Below, in pieces: positions 9,559-22,150 of a DNA stretch of 64,000 nucleotides. Position numbers and translations under genes: made by a program. Under the pieces are notes generated by a model. That model searched no databases. It saw only the letters and a program-made list of their open reading frames with translations, and had not been told where the DNA came from. The first letter of the stretch is position 1. Each line of letters begins with the position of its first letter. Source of the stretch: Bretschneidera sinensis (lineage: Eukaryota; Streptophyta; Magnoliopsida; Brassicales; Akaniaceae). The DNA lies in assembly GCA_023935145.1 (NCBI GenBank), contig CM043699.1, positions 144,331,536 through 144,395,535 of the forward strand. Direction: 5' to 3'.

Positions 9559-11357
9559 ATAGAAAACAGATTTTTTATGGCTGTTTGGGACATCCCTTTC
9601 AAAAGAGAAGGTAGTGATGATGTTAAGAATAAATAAGCTTATTGCCACCCCCTCCCCTAGTTACAAAAAAAATGAATACTTAAGCATTAAGTGTAGCTTC
9701 TGATCATATCGGAGAAGTAAAATGCACAAAATTTTTACAATAACTAAGCAATCAAGGATAATTTAGTTTGCAGTCACCAACTTCTTTTTGTTGCACATGG
9801 ATGCTAAACTCTCTTCACAAAAAGATTATCCAAAAACAGTTGTCAAGACAAAATGGTAACTCTGCAGTGTAATCATGAAATTACAAGGCTATTATATAAG
9901 ATGAACTATAAAGAAAACTGCACCGATGAAACATAAAAGACCAATTATTGCAGCCAGGTTCCCCGAAAGAATTTTAAGCATAAATAGGATGAAAGTGAAA
10001 CTATACATGTTAATCAAGACCAAAGCTAACAATGGAATCACAAAAAAAGAAAAAAAGAAATGCAAAGTTACAAACCAAAAAATTAGTACTTACAATTTCT
10101 TGAATAGAAGTGACTGAGAAAAAGCTCTTAAAAAGCAAAGAAGAAACCAACCTTCTTAGGAGGCTGTGATCCAGAATTTTCTTGCCTACTTGCGAGCTGA
10201 AAAAGGAATATGTGTATTCAGCCTTTTGAAAATTTCCACCCAAATAGAATTTATTAAGTTTTACTTACCAGCGTTTGTGTCAAGACCAAGAGCCTTTTGG
10301 TTCAACCAAGGTCTGCATGGTTGTTGCTGCAGGCAAAATAGATCAACATTACGAGGAAGAAAGTATTACTACATCGCTTCCAATATGGGAGGAAGCAATA
10401 TATCTTGTAAGATGCAAAATAGTTTTGGTTCTCAAATAAACAGAAAAATGAAGTATCATATAAGAGGCTATCCTGTCAGCCTTCTTCTTTGCTGCTGTAT
10501 CAGTATTCTTCTGTTTTTTCTTCTTCAATTGGAACACTTTCTCCACAGGGATGAGTGTTTACCTTGACAAAATCCTCAGTCCGGGGTATAACTCCATAAA
10601 ACATCATCTTTGTCTCCCATATCTGGTACATTATATTTAAACACAGATAAACATTAGATCAGGAACTTCCAATTCAAAATAATACTCCAGTTGCATATAC
10701 ACAGAAATGGAACAACATAAAAATTGAAACTAATTAATTAAGCCTCGTCAGTATACGATTACAAGCTGATACTGCTACAAGTATATCCAGTCTAAACTGT
10801 GTTGCAGAGGATTGAATACAGTGTTGGCGTTTACTCATGGGTCGAATTAGTTCATTTGCTTTCCTAAATTTTTCCATAATTAATGGACGAACCAGTTGTG
10901 ATTTTCTTATGAATTAAACAATTCTTTTGCTGATTATACTAGTAAACACAATTACTCTTGCCATTAACTTTACCAAACTGTTACTCACAATACAATTCTT
11001 GCTAGTTAATTGTGCCCAATTTCTTGTTCCTCAACTGCCTAATCATTCAAAATAAAACACTAAATTGAGAGTGGAAACCGTTTAGATTCCATTACCGCTG
11101 GAAGCAGCTTGAGAGTGGAATTGTCACCGTTGTGATCAATGAAAGTTTGCCGCAATTTGCTCTGCACATCCTTTATCACATGGAGGTACACAACCGCTGT
11201 GCTCTTGTTCATTTCAGGGTCTCTAGTTGCAGCTTTTTGCATTAGGGTTTCTAGGGAGGGGCTCTCTAGTCTCTACTCTCTAGAGAAGCAGAGGCCAGAG
11301 AGAGAGAGAACTGTTTGATTTGTGGAGCGGGTTTTGTACAGCGTGTAGTGACGGTTA

Positions 11358-11365
11358 CATTTATA
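11358..11365 (-). promoter_or_regulatory. Probable TATA box of the TFIIA-like gene
   Basis: On the minus strand TATAAATG, about 116 bases before the ATG at 11242. This gives an expected leader of about 85 bases that includes a GA/CT-rich stretch (11270-11310). Position only. Confidence 0.45.
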
Positions 11366-13339
11366 GGTTTGCAGAGGGTTGTACGACCCACTGGACACTT
11401 GTCATTAGCTGATGGGGCTGTGGAGAAAAACGTTGTCCCATGCAGGGGGGGAAGGGTGAGTCGACTGACTACCAAACAACCGATTCTAGACTTCTCTTTG
11501 ATTTCTTTTTTTGGCTGAATAATACAGTTTACCTTTTGTTTATGATTTGGTTTAATTCAATTTAAAAAATATTAAATTTAAATTTTGATGATTTAAATTT
11601 AATTTAAAGTTATGTTTTATGTAGATCAAGCAGATTTAATGCGTTTGTTTTTAAAAAATATTGTCTGTTTTCATTTTTATTTTCAAAGAATGAAAACTGT
11701 TTTTATTTTTTTTCTTTTATAGAAAGTTTGTTTGATTAACAAGAACAAAAACTGTTTTCCACAAATAAAAATAATGAAAATGTGTTTGGTGAAATTTGTA
11801 GAAAACAAAACTGCTAAACACTGGGTGAAACAAGTTTTGCTTAGAATCTTTGGCTGCAAGTACAAGGATAGAATAAGACATGTGAGATTATCGTGGAGAA
11901 TAAGTTTGGGGTTTACATGTCGCGTAAGAGAGAAGATTCGAGGCGGTGGTTCACGGCAAACGGTGGCTAGGCAGGGCGGTGGTCGGACAGCAATAGGACT
12001 TCCAAGTGAAATTGGAATGGGATTTGATATGGATTCAGTCAGCGTTGCAGGTCTCACACCTATGTATCAGATCAATAGCCACAACCACATCCGCTAGTGT
12101 TTACTACTAATAGTACGGTACTAACAATTTCTTTCTTCGCACTCCAAACTCTAAGCCCAACAGAAGCAAACGTGGGCCATTTTGATTATGGGCTCAACAG
12201 GTCGCTCACTTTCTATTTACTCAATTAAAAGGTCTAATCCATAGCTATATTATCCAAAAAATTATACTTTTCTTTTCATTTTCTTCTTTTATTAGCGGTC
12301 ACGACTCATGACCAACTTATTTGTTGGGCACCTAATTATGAAAAGGAGTCTTTTCTTATATGCAAAAATTGAATTATGCTGAACGATTACTTTGATAAAC
12401 AAAATCTTTGATTGATTGTTACAAAATTATTAACAAATTAATGACTTTGTTAGCCAATCCAACTTTCTTGCGTTATTCGTCAAAAAGCTTGATATATATA
12501 ACAAAAAAATAAATAATTAAGACCACCGTCTCCATGAAAGTGACATCCTCTTATTATATTTTGACCCAAAAGAAAAAGAGTGAATTGTGGGGCAAAATTC
12601 ATTCAACAGCCTTCCTATATTCTCCTCCCAAAAGTGACTCCAAACATAAACTTACATGCAAAATGGCGGGAAAATTGTTGAAGTGTCAACCTATCCGTTG
12701 TCCCTTTTTTTTATTTCTCTTTGACGTATCTTCTCCACTCACCAATGCACGAGTCATTTTTTCCTAGGTGGACAGGTTAAGGGCCCCGCATAATCGGCTT
12801 GGACGTACGCATGGATGCTATAGCTAGACGCCAAGTGTCATGTGGATGCTCCTTTCTGGTTTCCCCTATTGCATGTGGACAATTAGTGATTAATTCGCAA
12901 AGAAGTAATGTTCATTTTTTCTTTGATTTGCATCAATTGCACCACATTGTTTTTTTTAATGTGTAAATTTTTGACGCGAAAGAGATTGCAAAAGCGAAAG
13001 TTTTTTTATGACTTTTTTTTAAGTCGATCGATCTTTTTCTTGATTATTAAAATTGTAAAAATTGTTTAGAGATTTAAGAGAACAGAGAAAACAAGACAAA
13101 ATTAAAGTAAATTAGTTCATAAAAAAAAATTAAAATACAATAATAAAATAAATATATTATTAAGTCTGAATTGATTTATAAAAAAATTAATTACATTCAA
13201 ACATTTTATTGTTAGAGTTGAATTTTTTTGCGTAGAAAAATTTATTAACAACTAAAAGATAGTTTTTATAATCCAATGACAATTATCTCTTCAATAATCA
13301 TATTAAAAGAGTGCAACTGGAGGTGAGCCAAAATATAAA
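11366..13339. other. Intergenic, no gene seen
   Basis: AT-rich. About 11640-12100 has a less AT-rich stretch with open frames on both strands, but nothing recognisable and no splice or promoter structure. The rest is poly-A/T-rich filler. Confidence 0.5.
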
Positions 13340-13630
13340 ATAGAGAGTTGAAACAAATTACAGTTCTTTTTAGACAAACCATCGGCCACTCCATTAGCTT
13401 CCCTAAAGCAGTTGATCAGCTCAAAGTTCTAGAAACAACGAAGAATGCACTTGCAGTCAGATACGAGGGTGTTATTAAGATGATGGTTCACATCAATCTC
13501 CTTTATAAGATTGATGATGCTTTGGGCATCAACCTGAACAACTAAATTTTGAATATAGAGCTTCTTGGCAAGATATTGCCCATCTCTAAGCTCCTAAAGC
13601 TCAGCAATAAGACTGACAGCTTGACCCGCA
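13340..13630 (-). pseudogene. LINE/non-LTR RNase H-like domain relic
   Basis: Minus-strand reading gives AEL*ELRDGQYLAKKLYI, then NLVVQVDAQSIINLI, then INCFREANGVADGLSK. This order (AEL..L..G...A, V..DA..., ...REAN..AD.L.) is the RNase H fold found at the C-terminus of plant LINE reverse transcriptases and in 'putative ribonuclease H protein' genes. Two in-frame stops break it, and no reverse transcriptase lies next to it. An isolated fossil fragment. Confidence 0.75.
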
Positions 13631-13639
13631 ATTAGAATT

Positions 13640-16600
13640 GGAATAAAATCGTCTGCAAAACCAAATACAAGAATAAAATCACAATTATATTCCAAATTGA
13701 TTCTATCTATATTTCATTCCTCTTGTTTATGCCAAAAATTTGCTTATGGATAAGAAGATTGAGATACTGGATTTGCACACAATAAATGGATAATGGTGAT
13801 CTAAAAAGTCACCGAAATGAGATAGAGTGATGTCTTCGGAGACTCTCCGATGTTTCAATTCGTTCTTTAGATTTCGGGGAGAAAGATAACAGTGCTGACG
13901 TGTAAATAACGAAATTGAGAGTTGTTCATTACGCGTATCTTGAGAACTATATATATAGCCTGTGAAAGAATCAATTTGGTTATTTGTAATCATTTGCGTT
14001 ATAGAGGGAAACGATGTAATCCTTAGAATATCGTGTATGAGTAATTGAGCCTTGGTGTGTGGGAGGACAACTGGCTTTAACAACCTCGTGGTGGAATTAC
14101 TCTCGTGCCATTTGCCAGGTATCATCATCTGATCGCGTGATTTCTAAATGGTTTTTCTGTCCTTCGTCATTTACCACGTGTATTGACGTTATTAGAGGGT
14201 AAATTTCTCCTACATCACCTCTAACCAAATGTACCAGAAAATAACACACCCCAAACACTAACAAAAAGAGTAGAGTTTTTCTAAATTGGTTAAACTTTGA
14301 ATGACGTTAACTTATGTGACTGATTGATGCATAAAACGATCAAATATTAAGATGATTGTAAATTCATGGTTTCAAGCTAATGTATATTGTTAAGGCCGGG
14401 ATATTTTACACGAACACATGCTTATTAAATATAAATGAGCACCAATACGACTCAAATATTTAGATTCATGAATCTTAGGTCCAAACCATATATACAATCT
14501 ATTTTTATTTTATTTTTTTAATATAAAATAACTCGTATGTAGATATTTTTATATATATAATTTATGGAAAAAAAAAAAGAAAGATGATCATCTATAATTG
14601 AGCATGTGGCCATACATTACTGGACAAATCACACAGGAGAGAGCCAAATCCATAACTTAGGCTAGTAGGAGATGTATTAGGTTCGTCTTCCTTTTTGTCA
14701 CTATGTGATTGTTTCTTGGTGTCTTTTGCAAGACGAGTATCCGTGTGGGTAATCTTTGAATGAGCTGCCTTCTTAATAAAAACAAAGCTACGTACCAACA
14801 ACTCCCACTATGGCTAACTTTTGACAAATTCTCCTTAAATTATTTTAGTAAGATTTCATCCACATAACTACTTTTTGTTAGATCCAAACATGTAACAAAT
14901 ATAATCAAAGTTCCTTTGTGTTACAACTACAAGCAAGTCGTTTGAAAGGGATGTTATAGATTTTTAATTTTCAATACTTTTATTTTTCTTAATCTGTTGA
15001 AAGTTACGTATGTAGGCATTTTATTATCTTCCCCTTTTCATCATCTAATTAACTATTTTAAGAATTTTAAAAAGTAAATTATATTACACTATTTCTAAAT
15101 TTATTAAAATGACATTAACATAGCAAATATTTTTAAAACATTAGATTCACCCCAAAATACTAATTTTCACCATCAAATAGCCTAATAATGAATTTATTTA
15201 AAGAATCAAAATTTTAATTAAATATTATTGTTTATGATGACAAAAGTACATTTAGGTATCATAAATGTTACTTTTTTTAAAAAATAGAAATATTATGGGT
15301 GAAACATATTTAATAAGGAATTTTTAGAGTTTATTTTATTTAAATTATCATCATTTTTTTGAAAATTATTAAAAGTATATTTTAAATGAATTTATATCCT
15401 ATTATATGATATAAAAAAATTTGATTTTATGTGTTTTATATTTTAAAAAATATTATGATATCATTGCATATCACATCATTAAATAAATGAAAATAAAAAA
15501 CCATAATAAATAAAATAAAATATTTTAAATAAAATATTTTAAATGAAATGTTTGTTGATATGTTTTTTTTATTTATAAAATCAAGTAGCCTAACATGTCC
15601 AAAAAAAAAAATCAAAGACCATCATAAAATAAAAATCAAAGACAATTTTTTTTTACTTTAAAAATTAAAATGATACTTCATATTTTTTTTAAAGAAAAAT
15701 ATGAATTCAAATAACCTAAAAATTTGTGTTATAAACAATTTTAAGATAAATAATTGATAAATATAATTATTAAACTTATCATAATTATTTGGAGATATTT
15801 TAACACTAAGAGTATTTTGGTCATCATGAAAATTAATATCCAATTAAAATTTTGATTCTTCAAATAAATTTGTTTTAGGGCTATTTGACGGTGAAAATTG
15901 ATGTTTTAAGGTAAAACGTGGGCTTTAAAAATGTTTGATATGTTAATATTATTCCAGTAAACTTTAAAGTAATTACAATGTAATTTGTCAAATTTTAAAA
16001 GATAATCACTTTCACTCAAAAAAAATACATAAAATAAAAATTAAAAAGATACAAGGATAAATGATCACTCTTATTTTTCTTTGTGGGATCAAAGGAATAT
16101 AAAGCAAAAATAAAAAATGGGGAAAAAGGGAATTTGCTGAATTAATTGGTAGCAAAAGTTGGCAATTTTGTGCCTAACAAGGCAAAAAAGTAAGTAGTAA
16201 GAGGAGCAGGTGAAACCTAAATATCCCCCAAAAATATGCAAACATGTTAAAGTTGAAATTTGAAAACTTGCAAGCAAGCTACCCACTTTTCCTCCTAACC
16301 ACTAGGAAATGAGGTCCCACCAATTGAATATGACCCACAAGTTACTGTTTTGACTTTGAAATACTACCAAATTGAAAAGCACTAGCTAGCTTACCCCATT
16401 ATATATAATTGACTTTATTTTTTGGGAGAAAAAGATCACTTATTGTTATTGGATTATTCAGTCTGTTATATATCATCCCATGATGGAATAAAATCACTGA
16501 CTTGTAATCTCTATCTCATGGGTCAAAATGTAAATATGTGTGTGATGAACTTTAGATTAATTTTCAAGTCAAACCCACTTGTTGTAAAAAAAATTAAAGC

Positions 16601-17375
16601 CTCTGGTCAAACCCACTTGCTGTACAGCGCTTACCACTTTTGTTCCTACTTTCCTGGGGATATGACTCAACTAGTTTTGTCAATTTTTATTATGCTAATT
16701 ATTTTTTTAACAGAAATGTCTAATTATTCGATATAAATAAGTATTTGATGTAAGGTTATTCAATTTTTATTTTTAGAGATATTAACATGAAGAGACATCG
16801 AATCAAAATATTTTTATAAAAAAAATTTAAAACTAATTATTAAGCAAAAATACCTGGATCGATACCCAATATCAAAAGTAACCTATGAAATAGATTAATA
16901 AAAAACAATCATATTAAATATTATACTATTTACTATTTACCAGTAGAAAGTGGTAGCAGCAATTTATTCACATTTATAAAGTTACAAGGGTTGAATTAAA
17001 ATCATAAAAGCAGATTATAAAAAAACAAAAATGGTTAAAGCAGAAAAATAGCAGACATTTGAAAACCCTCAAATAGTCAAATACCACCCCACTTAAAAAT
17101 AATAATAAAATGAAAAGAAATCCGATTTCATTTTTTCAAACACCCACTGCCTCCCTACAAAAGCGAGAGCGTTTCACAAACGCTGCTCCCACTGACTCCC
17201 CTCATCCCTTCTTTCTCTTCGCTCCCTTCTGGGTTCTGATTCCGACCCTCTTCTCTCTCTCTGTGTTTCCTCTGCCTCTCAATCGATTACACTCTCACCT
17301 CTCTCTATCTCTGCACACTAGAACTCAATTTCGCTGCAACTGCTTGCAATGCCTTTATTACACTTTCAAATCAAT
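13640..17375. other. Intergenic; possible LTR-like fragment at its start
   Basis: About 13727-14220 on the minus strand has a long open stretch, a TATA-like CTATATATATAG and a pyrimidine-rich tail, reminiscent of an LTR. No paired copy or primer-binding site is seen here. From 14800 to 17050 the DNA is very AT-rich, with no gene recognised. The promoter of the DUF668 gene lies at the right edge. Confidence 0.4.
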
Positions 17376-17383
17376 TATAAATA
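17376..17383 (+). promoter_or_regulatory. TATA box of the DUF668 gene
   Basis: TATAAATA, 178 bases before the ATG at 17561. The expected leader starts near 17410 and is pyrimidine-rich. It includes an acceptor-like TATTTTGCAG at about 17484-17493, so a leader intron is possible but unproven. Confidence 0.55.
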
Positions 17384-17560
17384 GCCCATGCTAGTGCCTT
17401 CTCTTTCTCTCTATTTATCATCACCAAGGCTACCATCACCGGAACGTTTCATTCAGATCTTCAAATGCATTTCAATTCACTGATATTTTGCAGAAAGATT
17501 GTGAATTTCTGAATTTGAGATCTCAGTCTCTCTGTTCTTTCAGTGGTGAAATAAGCAGCA

Positions 17561-19372
17561 ATGGTTGCAGAAGCTTGGATAGTGAAAATGGGTAACCAGG
17601 TAAGTGCCAATCTCAAGCACGCGCTACTTCTCCAACCTTCCTCCAACAAGAAAAAGAACCTCAAAAGACCAGAACCTAAACAAACAATCGCCATTCTCTC
17701 TTTCGAGGTAGCTAACGTGATTTCCAAAACCCTTCACCTCCATAAATCCCTGACTGATTCCGAGATCTCCAAGCTCAAGACGGAGATCTTCAAATCGGAG
17801 GGAGTGAAGAACTTGGTTTCTTCAGATCAGAATTACCTTTTGGACCTCGCTCTGGCTGAGAAACTCGACGAGCTCAACCGGGTCGCTAGCATTGTGTCTA
17901 GGCTAGGGAAGAAGTGTAGTGAACCCACCTTGCAGGGGTTTGAGCATGTCTATGGGGACATCGTCACTGGAGCCATTGATGTGAAGGAATTGGGGTTTCT
18001 GGTCAGGGACATGGAGGGTATGGCGAGGAAGATGGACAGGTATGTAAAAGCCACCTCCAATTTGTATAGTGAAATGGAAGTATTGAATGAGCTGGAGCAA
18101 GCTACGAAGAAGTTCCGGCAGAACCACCACGAGGAGAGTCGCAGGGCTTATGAGCAGAAATTGATTTGGCAGAAACAAGACGTGAGGCATCTTAAGGAAA
18201 TTTCGCTTTGGAACCAGACGCATGATAAGGTTGTGAAGCTGTTGGTGAGGACGGTATGCACAATTTTTGCTAGGATTTGTGCGGTTTTTGGGGACTCTGC
18301 TTTGAGGAGGAATAGTGTTGGGTTGATTGCGGAAGGTTCTCCTCCTATGAAGGATGAATGTGGGCAGGTTTCGGGTCAGATTGACGACCGGCGTAATATG
18401 CGAGTGGTTTCAGGGCAATTGAAGAGAGTTCTAAGCAAGAACAGTAATGGGTTTCATTCGGGGCCTATTGAGAGTGCTATGTTGGAGAAAAGGGCAATGA
18501 GTTTCAAGCATCGGATCGATTCACCGAGAGATGAAGTAGCGTTCTTTCCTGCAGATGATTTTAAATTTCCTTGCGGGACCATCCCCGGGAGGCTTTTCAT
18601 GGAATGCCTCAGCTTGAGCAGTTCCGTTTCGAAGTTGGATGATGATGATCGTGATGACCAAAGCAGCCAAATTTCGAGTTGTTACAGTATTACTAATGGT
18701 GGGTTGAAGAGAGAGCACCCACGTCATTCTTCTTGTTTCAATCGGGCCCAAATCGGTATTCCTTACAATGGAGATCAAAGACAAGCCGATTATGGTGCCA
18801 TGAGCAGCGCACGATTTGGCCCCAAAAGTAGGTTAAAATTCTATGCTTCCCTTTTCACTAATGGGGGCTCTGCTCTAGCCTTGCATTATGCAAATGTCAT
18901 AATTGTTATAGAAAAGCTGCTTCGTTACCCTCATTTAGTTGGCGAAGAAGCTAGGGATGATTTGTATCAGATGTTACCAACAAGCTTAAGAATGTCTTTG
19001 AAGACTAATCTCAAGACCTATGTCAAGAATCTGGCAATATACGATGCTCCTCTTGCCCATGATTGGAAAGAGACTCTTGATAGGATACTCAGCTGGCTCG
19101 CCCCACTCGCACATAACATGATCAGATGGCAAAGCGAGCGCAATTTTGAGCAACATCAAATCGTGACCCGGACAAATGTTCTTCTGCTCCAGACATTGTA
19201 CTTTGCTGACAGGAAGAAGACAGAGGCAGCCATCTGTGAGCTTCTTGTTGGGTTAAATTACATATGTCGTTATGAGCATCAGCAAAATGCATTATTGGAT
19301 TGTGCAAGCAGTTTCGATTTTGAGGACTGCATGGAGTGGCAGATGCAATATGGAGCCTCATATCTTAATTGA
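17561..19372 (+). CDS. DUF3475/DUF668 protein, PSK SIMULATOR-like
   Basis: An intronless 603-residue protein of the plant DUF3475-DUF668 family, which includes PSK SIMULATOR 1-3 (growth and phytosulfokine-related) and tobacco ACRE137-type proteins. DUF3475 spans about residues 44-100 (ILSFEVANVISKTLHLHKSL onward). A coiled or charged middle section follows (about 160-215, with LEQATKKFRQNHHEES). A low-complexity Ser/Asp linker lies at about 330-420. DUF668 is at about 430-515 (GGSALALHYANVIIVIEKLL, then DDLYQMLPTSLR). The tail has FADRKKTEAAICELLVGLNY. Length fits the longer family members (about 530-600). The first ATG gives MVAEAWIVK; the second, ten codons in, gives MGNQVSAN, an N-myristoylation-type start. 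From memory the closest Arabidopsis type is At3g23160, next to an At4g14450 paralogue. Reading frame intact, likely functional. Confidence 0.9.
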   Translation: MVAEAWIVKMGNQVSANLKHALLLQPSSNKKKNLKRPEPKQTIAILSFEVANVISKTLHLHKSLTDSEISKLKTEIFKSEGVKNLVSSDQNYLLDLALAEKLDELNRVASIVSRLGKKCSEPTLQGFEHVYGDIVTGAIDVKELGFLVRDMEGMARKMDRYVKATSNLYSEMEVLNELEQATKKFRQNHHEESRRAYEQKLIWQKQDVRHLKEISLWNQTHDKVVKLLVRTVCTIFARICAVFGDSALRRNSVGLIAEGSPPMKDECGQVSGQIDDRRNMRVVSGQLKRVLSKNSNGFHSGPIESAMLEKRAMSFKHRIDSPRDEVAFFPADDFKFPCGTIPGRLFMECLSLSSSVSKLDDDDRDDQSSQISSCYSITNGGLKREHPRHSSCFNRAQIGIPYNGDQRQADYGAMSSARFGPKSRLKFYASLFTNGGSALALHYANVIIVIEKLLRYPHLVGEEARDDLYQMLPTSLRMSLKTNLKTYVKNLAIYDAPLAHDWKETLDRILSWLAPLAHNMIRWQSERNFEQHQIVTRTNVLLLQTLYFADRKKTEAAICELLVGLNYICRYEHQQNALLDCASSFDFEDCMEWQMQYGASYLN

Positions 19373-22097
19373 TGGCATTGTTGGATTTGGATACTTGAAG
19401 AGGGTGTAGAGAATTTTTATTGACTCCTGATTACTTGTATGAAGACACAGATGAAAAATCAACAGCATGTGAATATCTGAGCTTTTCAAACAAGAGACTC
19501 AAATTGAAGACTGGAGTTGATTAATGTACTTAATTGCAAGGTATGGGAAGTTTTGACTTCTGAAAGTATATAATTCCAATTTTTTATTAAAAAGAATTAT
19601 CTTTCTTCTGCGGAATGTGTATATATTTTTGTGTACAGTTTTCTTAAGACAATTTATATGTGCCTGTTTTAGCTAGAGATACTTTAACGCAAGGAATCAG
19701 GTCTTTGATGAAATGATGGTTAATGATTCTTTTCAGTTACCGTTTATTGATCCATTCGTTTGTTTGCTCCCGTCATTACTGCTAATTTCTGATTTAGTCA
19801 TGCTTGAACTGATGATGTAGTCAATATAGATGTTTGCTATCTAGGTTTTATCTTATGGTGGGTTATGAGATCTGCACCAACTTGTGAAAGAAAATGAAAA
19901 AGATTATACACGTGCGAGCAAGTTGAAAGGGGAATTTCTTTTTCTCTAGATTTCAGTGCATTGGTGGATTTAGAACTTCCTATCAAGTCCTTGTTGGTGC
20001 TTCTGAAAAGAAGCGTCACATAAGCATGCTGTCCCTTAAAGTAAGCATGGAATATGATGGTACCTAGTGGTGTAGTCAACTGAGCATGCAATAGGAGTAA
20101 CATCATTGGATTTTGACCACTCCAGAAATCATACAGATCCTATGTCATGGAAATTCCTTAGCTAATAACATTTTCTTTGTAATAGTAGAAGAAACAATTA
20201 AATTTACATCAGATATTTGGGGGGTGGGCGAATCGAACCTCTGCTAATAACTTGATTGTGTGAATCCGAAGGAATATATATTACTATTACCTTAATGAGC
20301 TGATATTTCTCCAATTTGAGTGTCATTTTAAATATCCTTTCATGTGGCAACTTATGGGAAATCTGGAACAGGTTTCTCCCTGTGGTGGATTGACAACTAA
20401 TTTTTTATGACTCCTCTTGAGAGTTATAAATGTAACAGTATAATTAGTCTTTTATGTTCCTTGAAATGCATATTACCATTGCTCTTGCCTGTGTAAGGAT
20501 GGATTTGAGGCATTCTGCATATGCTGTATTTGATGATGCATCCTCTAGGGAAAATAGTGATAAACTCCCCCAGAAAGAATAGACGAACAGGACCCATCAT
20601 GGGACATCCAATGCCTCACAGATTTATGATCATCAACCAGTATTTATTCAACTGCTTAGAAGGAAAAGAACTTAATAGCATGGTCGTATGTTTATACAAA
20701 ACTTCTACCCTGAGCACACTTGATGGAGTCGTAGACAGTCAAGTGAAATCCAATTCACGGAATAATTCATTGTCGTAAATGTCTTAATGTCATTGGAATC
20801 ACTACTGCAAGGCGTACCCGGTTATGATATTATTTATATTGATAGATCTTTGTTTGCTTATACCTGTGGTGGCTTTGGGTTTTCAGTTATACAATTTTTT
20901 ACTTCTTAATTTTTGGTTGCTTTAATGATGGTGCTCTATATTTGGTATAATATAATATTGAAGACTAACGATCTGTCCTTGTATTTCTGTCACTTATATT
21001 TGTGAATTGTTAATGACGGTGCATTATTTTATGTTCCCCCTCCATTTTTAATTCATTAGGTATGTGTTAAGCATTGTATATATTAATCTTTAATTTAATC
21101 TCTGAACTTTCCATCTGCAGTCTTGTATTACCCTACTGGAAATCCACTAGAGTTTGCTAGTGGCATACTGACAATTTAAGCGAGTCTGGCCTGCACTTTT
21201 TTTTTATCTAATCTCAACCTATCCTTTCTAAATTTAAATATATTGCCTCCTAATAGATTTATTTGCATTTTGTTCATGATTTGGGAAGAGCCAATGGTTT
21301 TGTGAAGACTGGGGTAAGGTAAATAATAGTTTGCTCTGTGCTCAAAGCGAACACTGCTATTGTAATGAACCCAGCAAACTGGCCCATTATATATGATTTC
21401 TTTTGTTGTGCCTAGCTTAAGCAGATAGAAGTAATTAGTATAGGCCTTAGCCCTTGTGAGCTTGATGATTCCCTCTGGGTTCACTTGCATTGAACAGTAT
21501 TTCAGATATTGCTTTTTCAATGTTTGGTTACTGTAGAAAGGTAAAAGTTATTCAAAGCTGAAATCTAATATCTTTGTCCCATTACCATAATTTTCATTTA
21601 CGTTTTCAACTTAGCATTGAGCTAAGCAGCCAAATGGAAAAAAATGTTGTGATTGTGTCATTTCTTTTATTTGGCAATCTAGAGAAACAGGACCTTTCCT
21701 GGCAATGAAGGATCATGTCAGGCTTTGAAACAAAATCAATGAATGTACAGTACAGCATCATACAACAAGGAAAAACAGGTGATATCATGTGGCTTGGCAT
21801 TGAATTAAGCAGGCGGTAGAGGAGTGCATTGACTGTGACACTAAAATTTGGGTTGAATGGTTGGATCTCATTAATTAAGAGAGGAGGATACCCTTCCCCT
21901 ACCAGCCGCTACACACTTTTTTGGTGCTGATTTTGTTGAAAACTCATTGCTTCTGGTCCTTGTTATGGTTGAAGACTCATTGCTTCTGGTTAACAAAGAC
22001 CAATTTGAAAAGAAAAACAGGAAAAGCCCATATGATCAAGCCAGCCAGTGAGATTTCTACTTTCTGTTGCTGATTAGCGGGCCTAAATCAAAAAGGC

Positions 22098-22150
22098 CAG
22101 CTAGAGGTATATTTTTTTAGCACCAGCTAGAGGTATATTAGCACAAAGTG
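22098..22150. repeat. Small tandem duplication
   Basis: CCAGCTAGAGGTATATT occurs twice about 27 bases apart with TTAGCA between. A minor local duplication. Confidence 0.8.

Larger units (their letters stand above)
5424..11242 (-). pseudogene. TFIIA large subunit-like gene, disrupted
   Basis: Minus-strand, multi-exon gene related to the large (alpha/beta) subunit of transcription factor IIA, which binds TBP at promoters. Exons by eye: 11242-11096 (STAVVYLHVIKDVQ, the N-terminal helix bundle; an alternative ATG at 11212 gives MNKSTAVVY); 10622-10563 (IWETKMMFYGV); about 10330-10270 (KALGLDTNA); 10196-10152 (NSGSQPPKK); 8756-8628 (MMSSGKR ... PQQDGSGD); an exon split by a TRIM at 6549-7255; about 6268-6096 (EPPLNDNDDDDDN ... 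YLVLTQFER); 5877 region (NDKDILFKE); 5447-5424 (AEGEFDF, stop). These match the family order. Problems: the TRIM sits inside a coding exon; the third and fourth exons do not join in frame; the conserved TRTKSRWKC stretch before NDKDILF is missing and its acceptor cannot be placed. Probably a pseudogene, possibly still transcribed. Confidence 0.75.

Noticed and set aside
11683..12097. Overlapping open frames on both strands
   Set aside because: No recognisable protein, promoter or splice structure on either strand.
16422..16736. 104-codon open frame upstream of the DUF668 gene
   Set aside because: Starts at TTG in AT-rich DNA, with no family resemblance.
17110..17394. 94-codon open frame before the DUF668 gene
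   Set aside because: Ends near the TATA box, so it is probably upstream of transcription; the composition is pyrimidine-rich low complexity.
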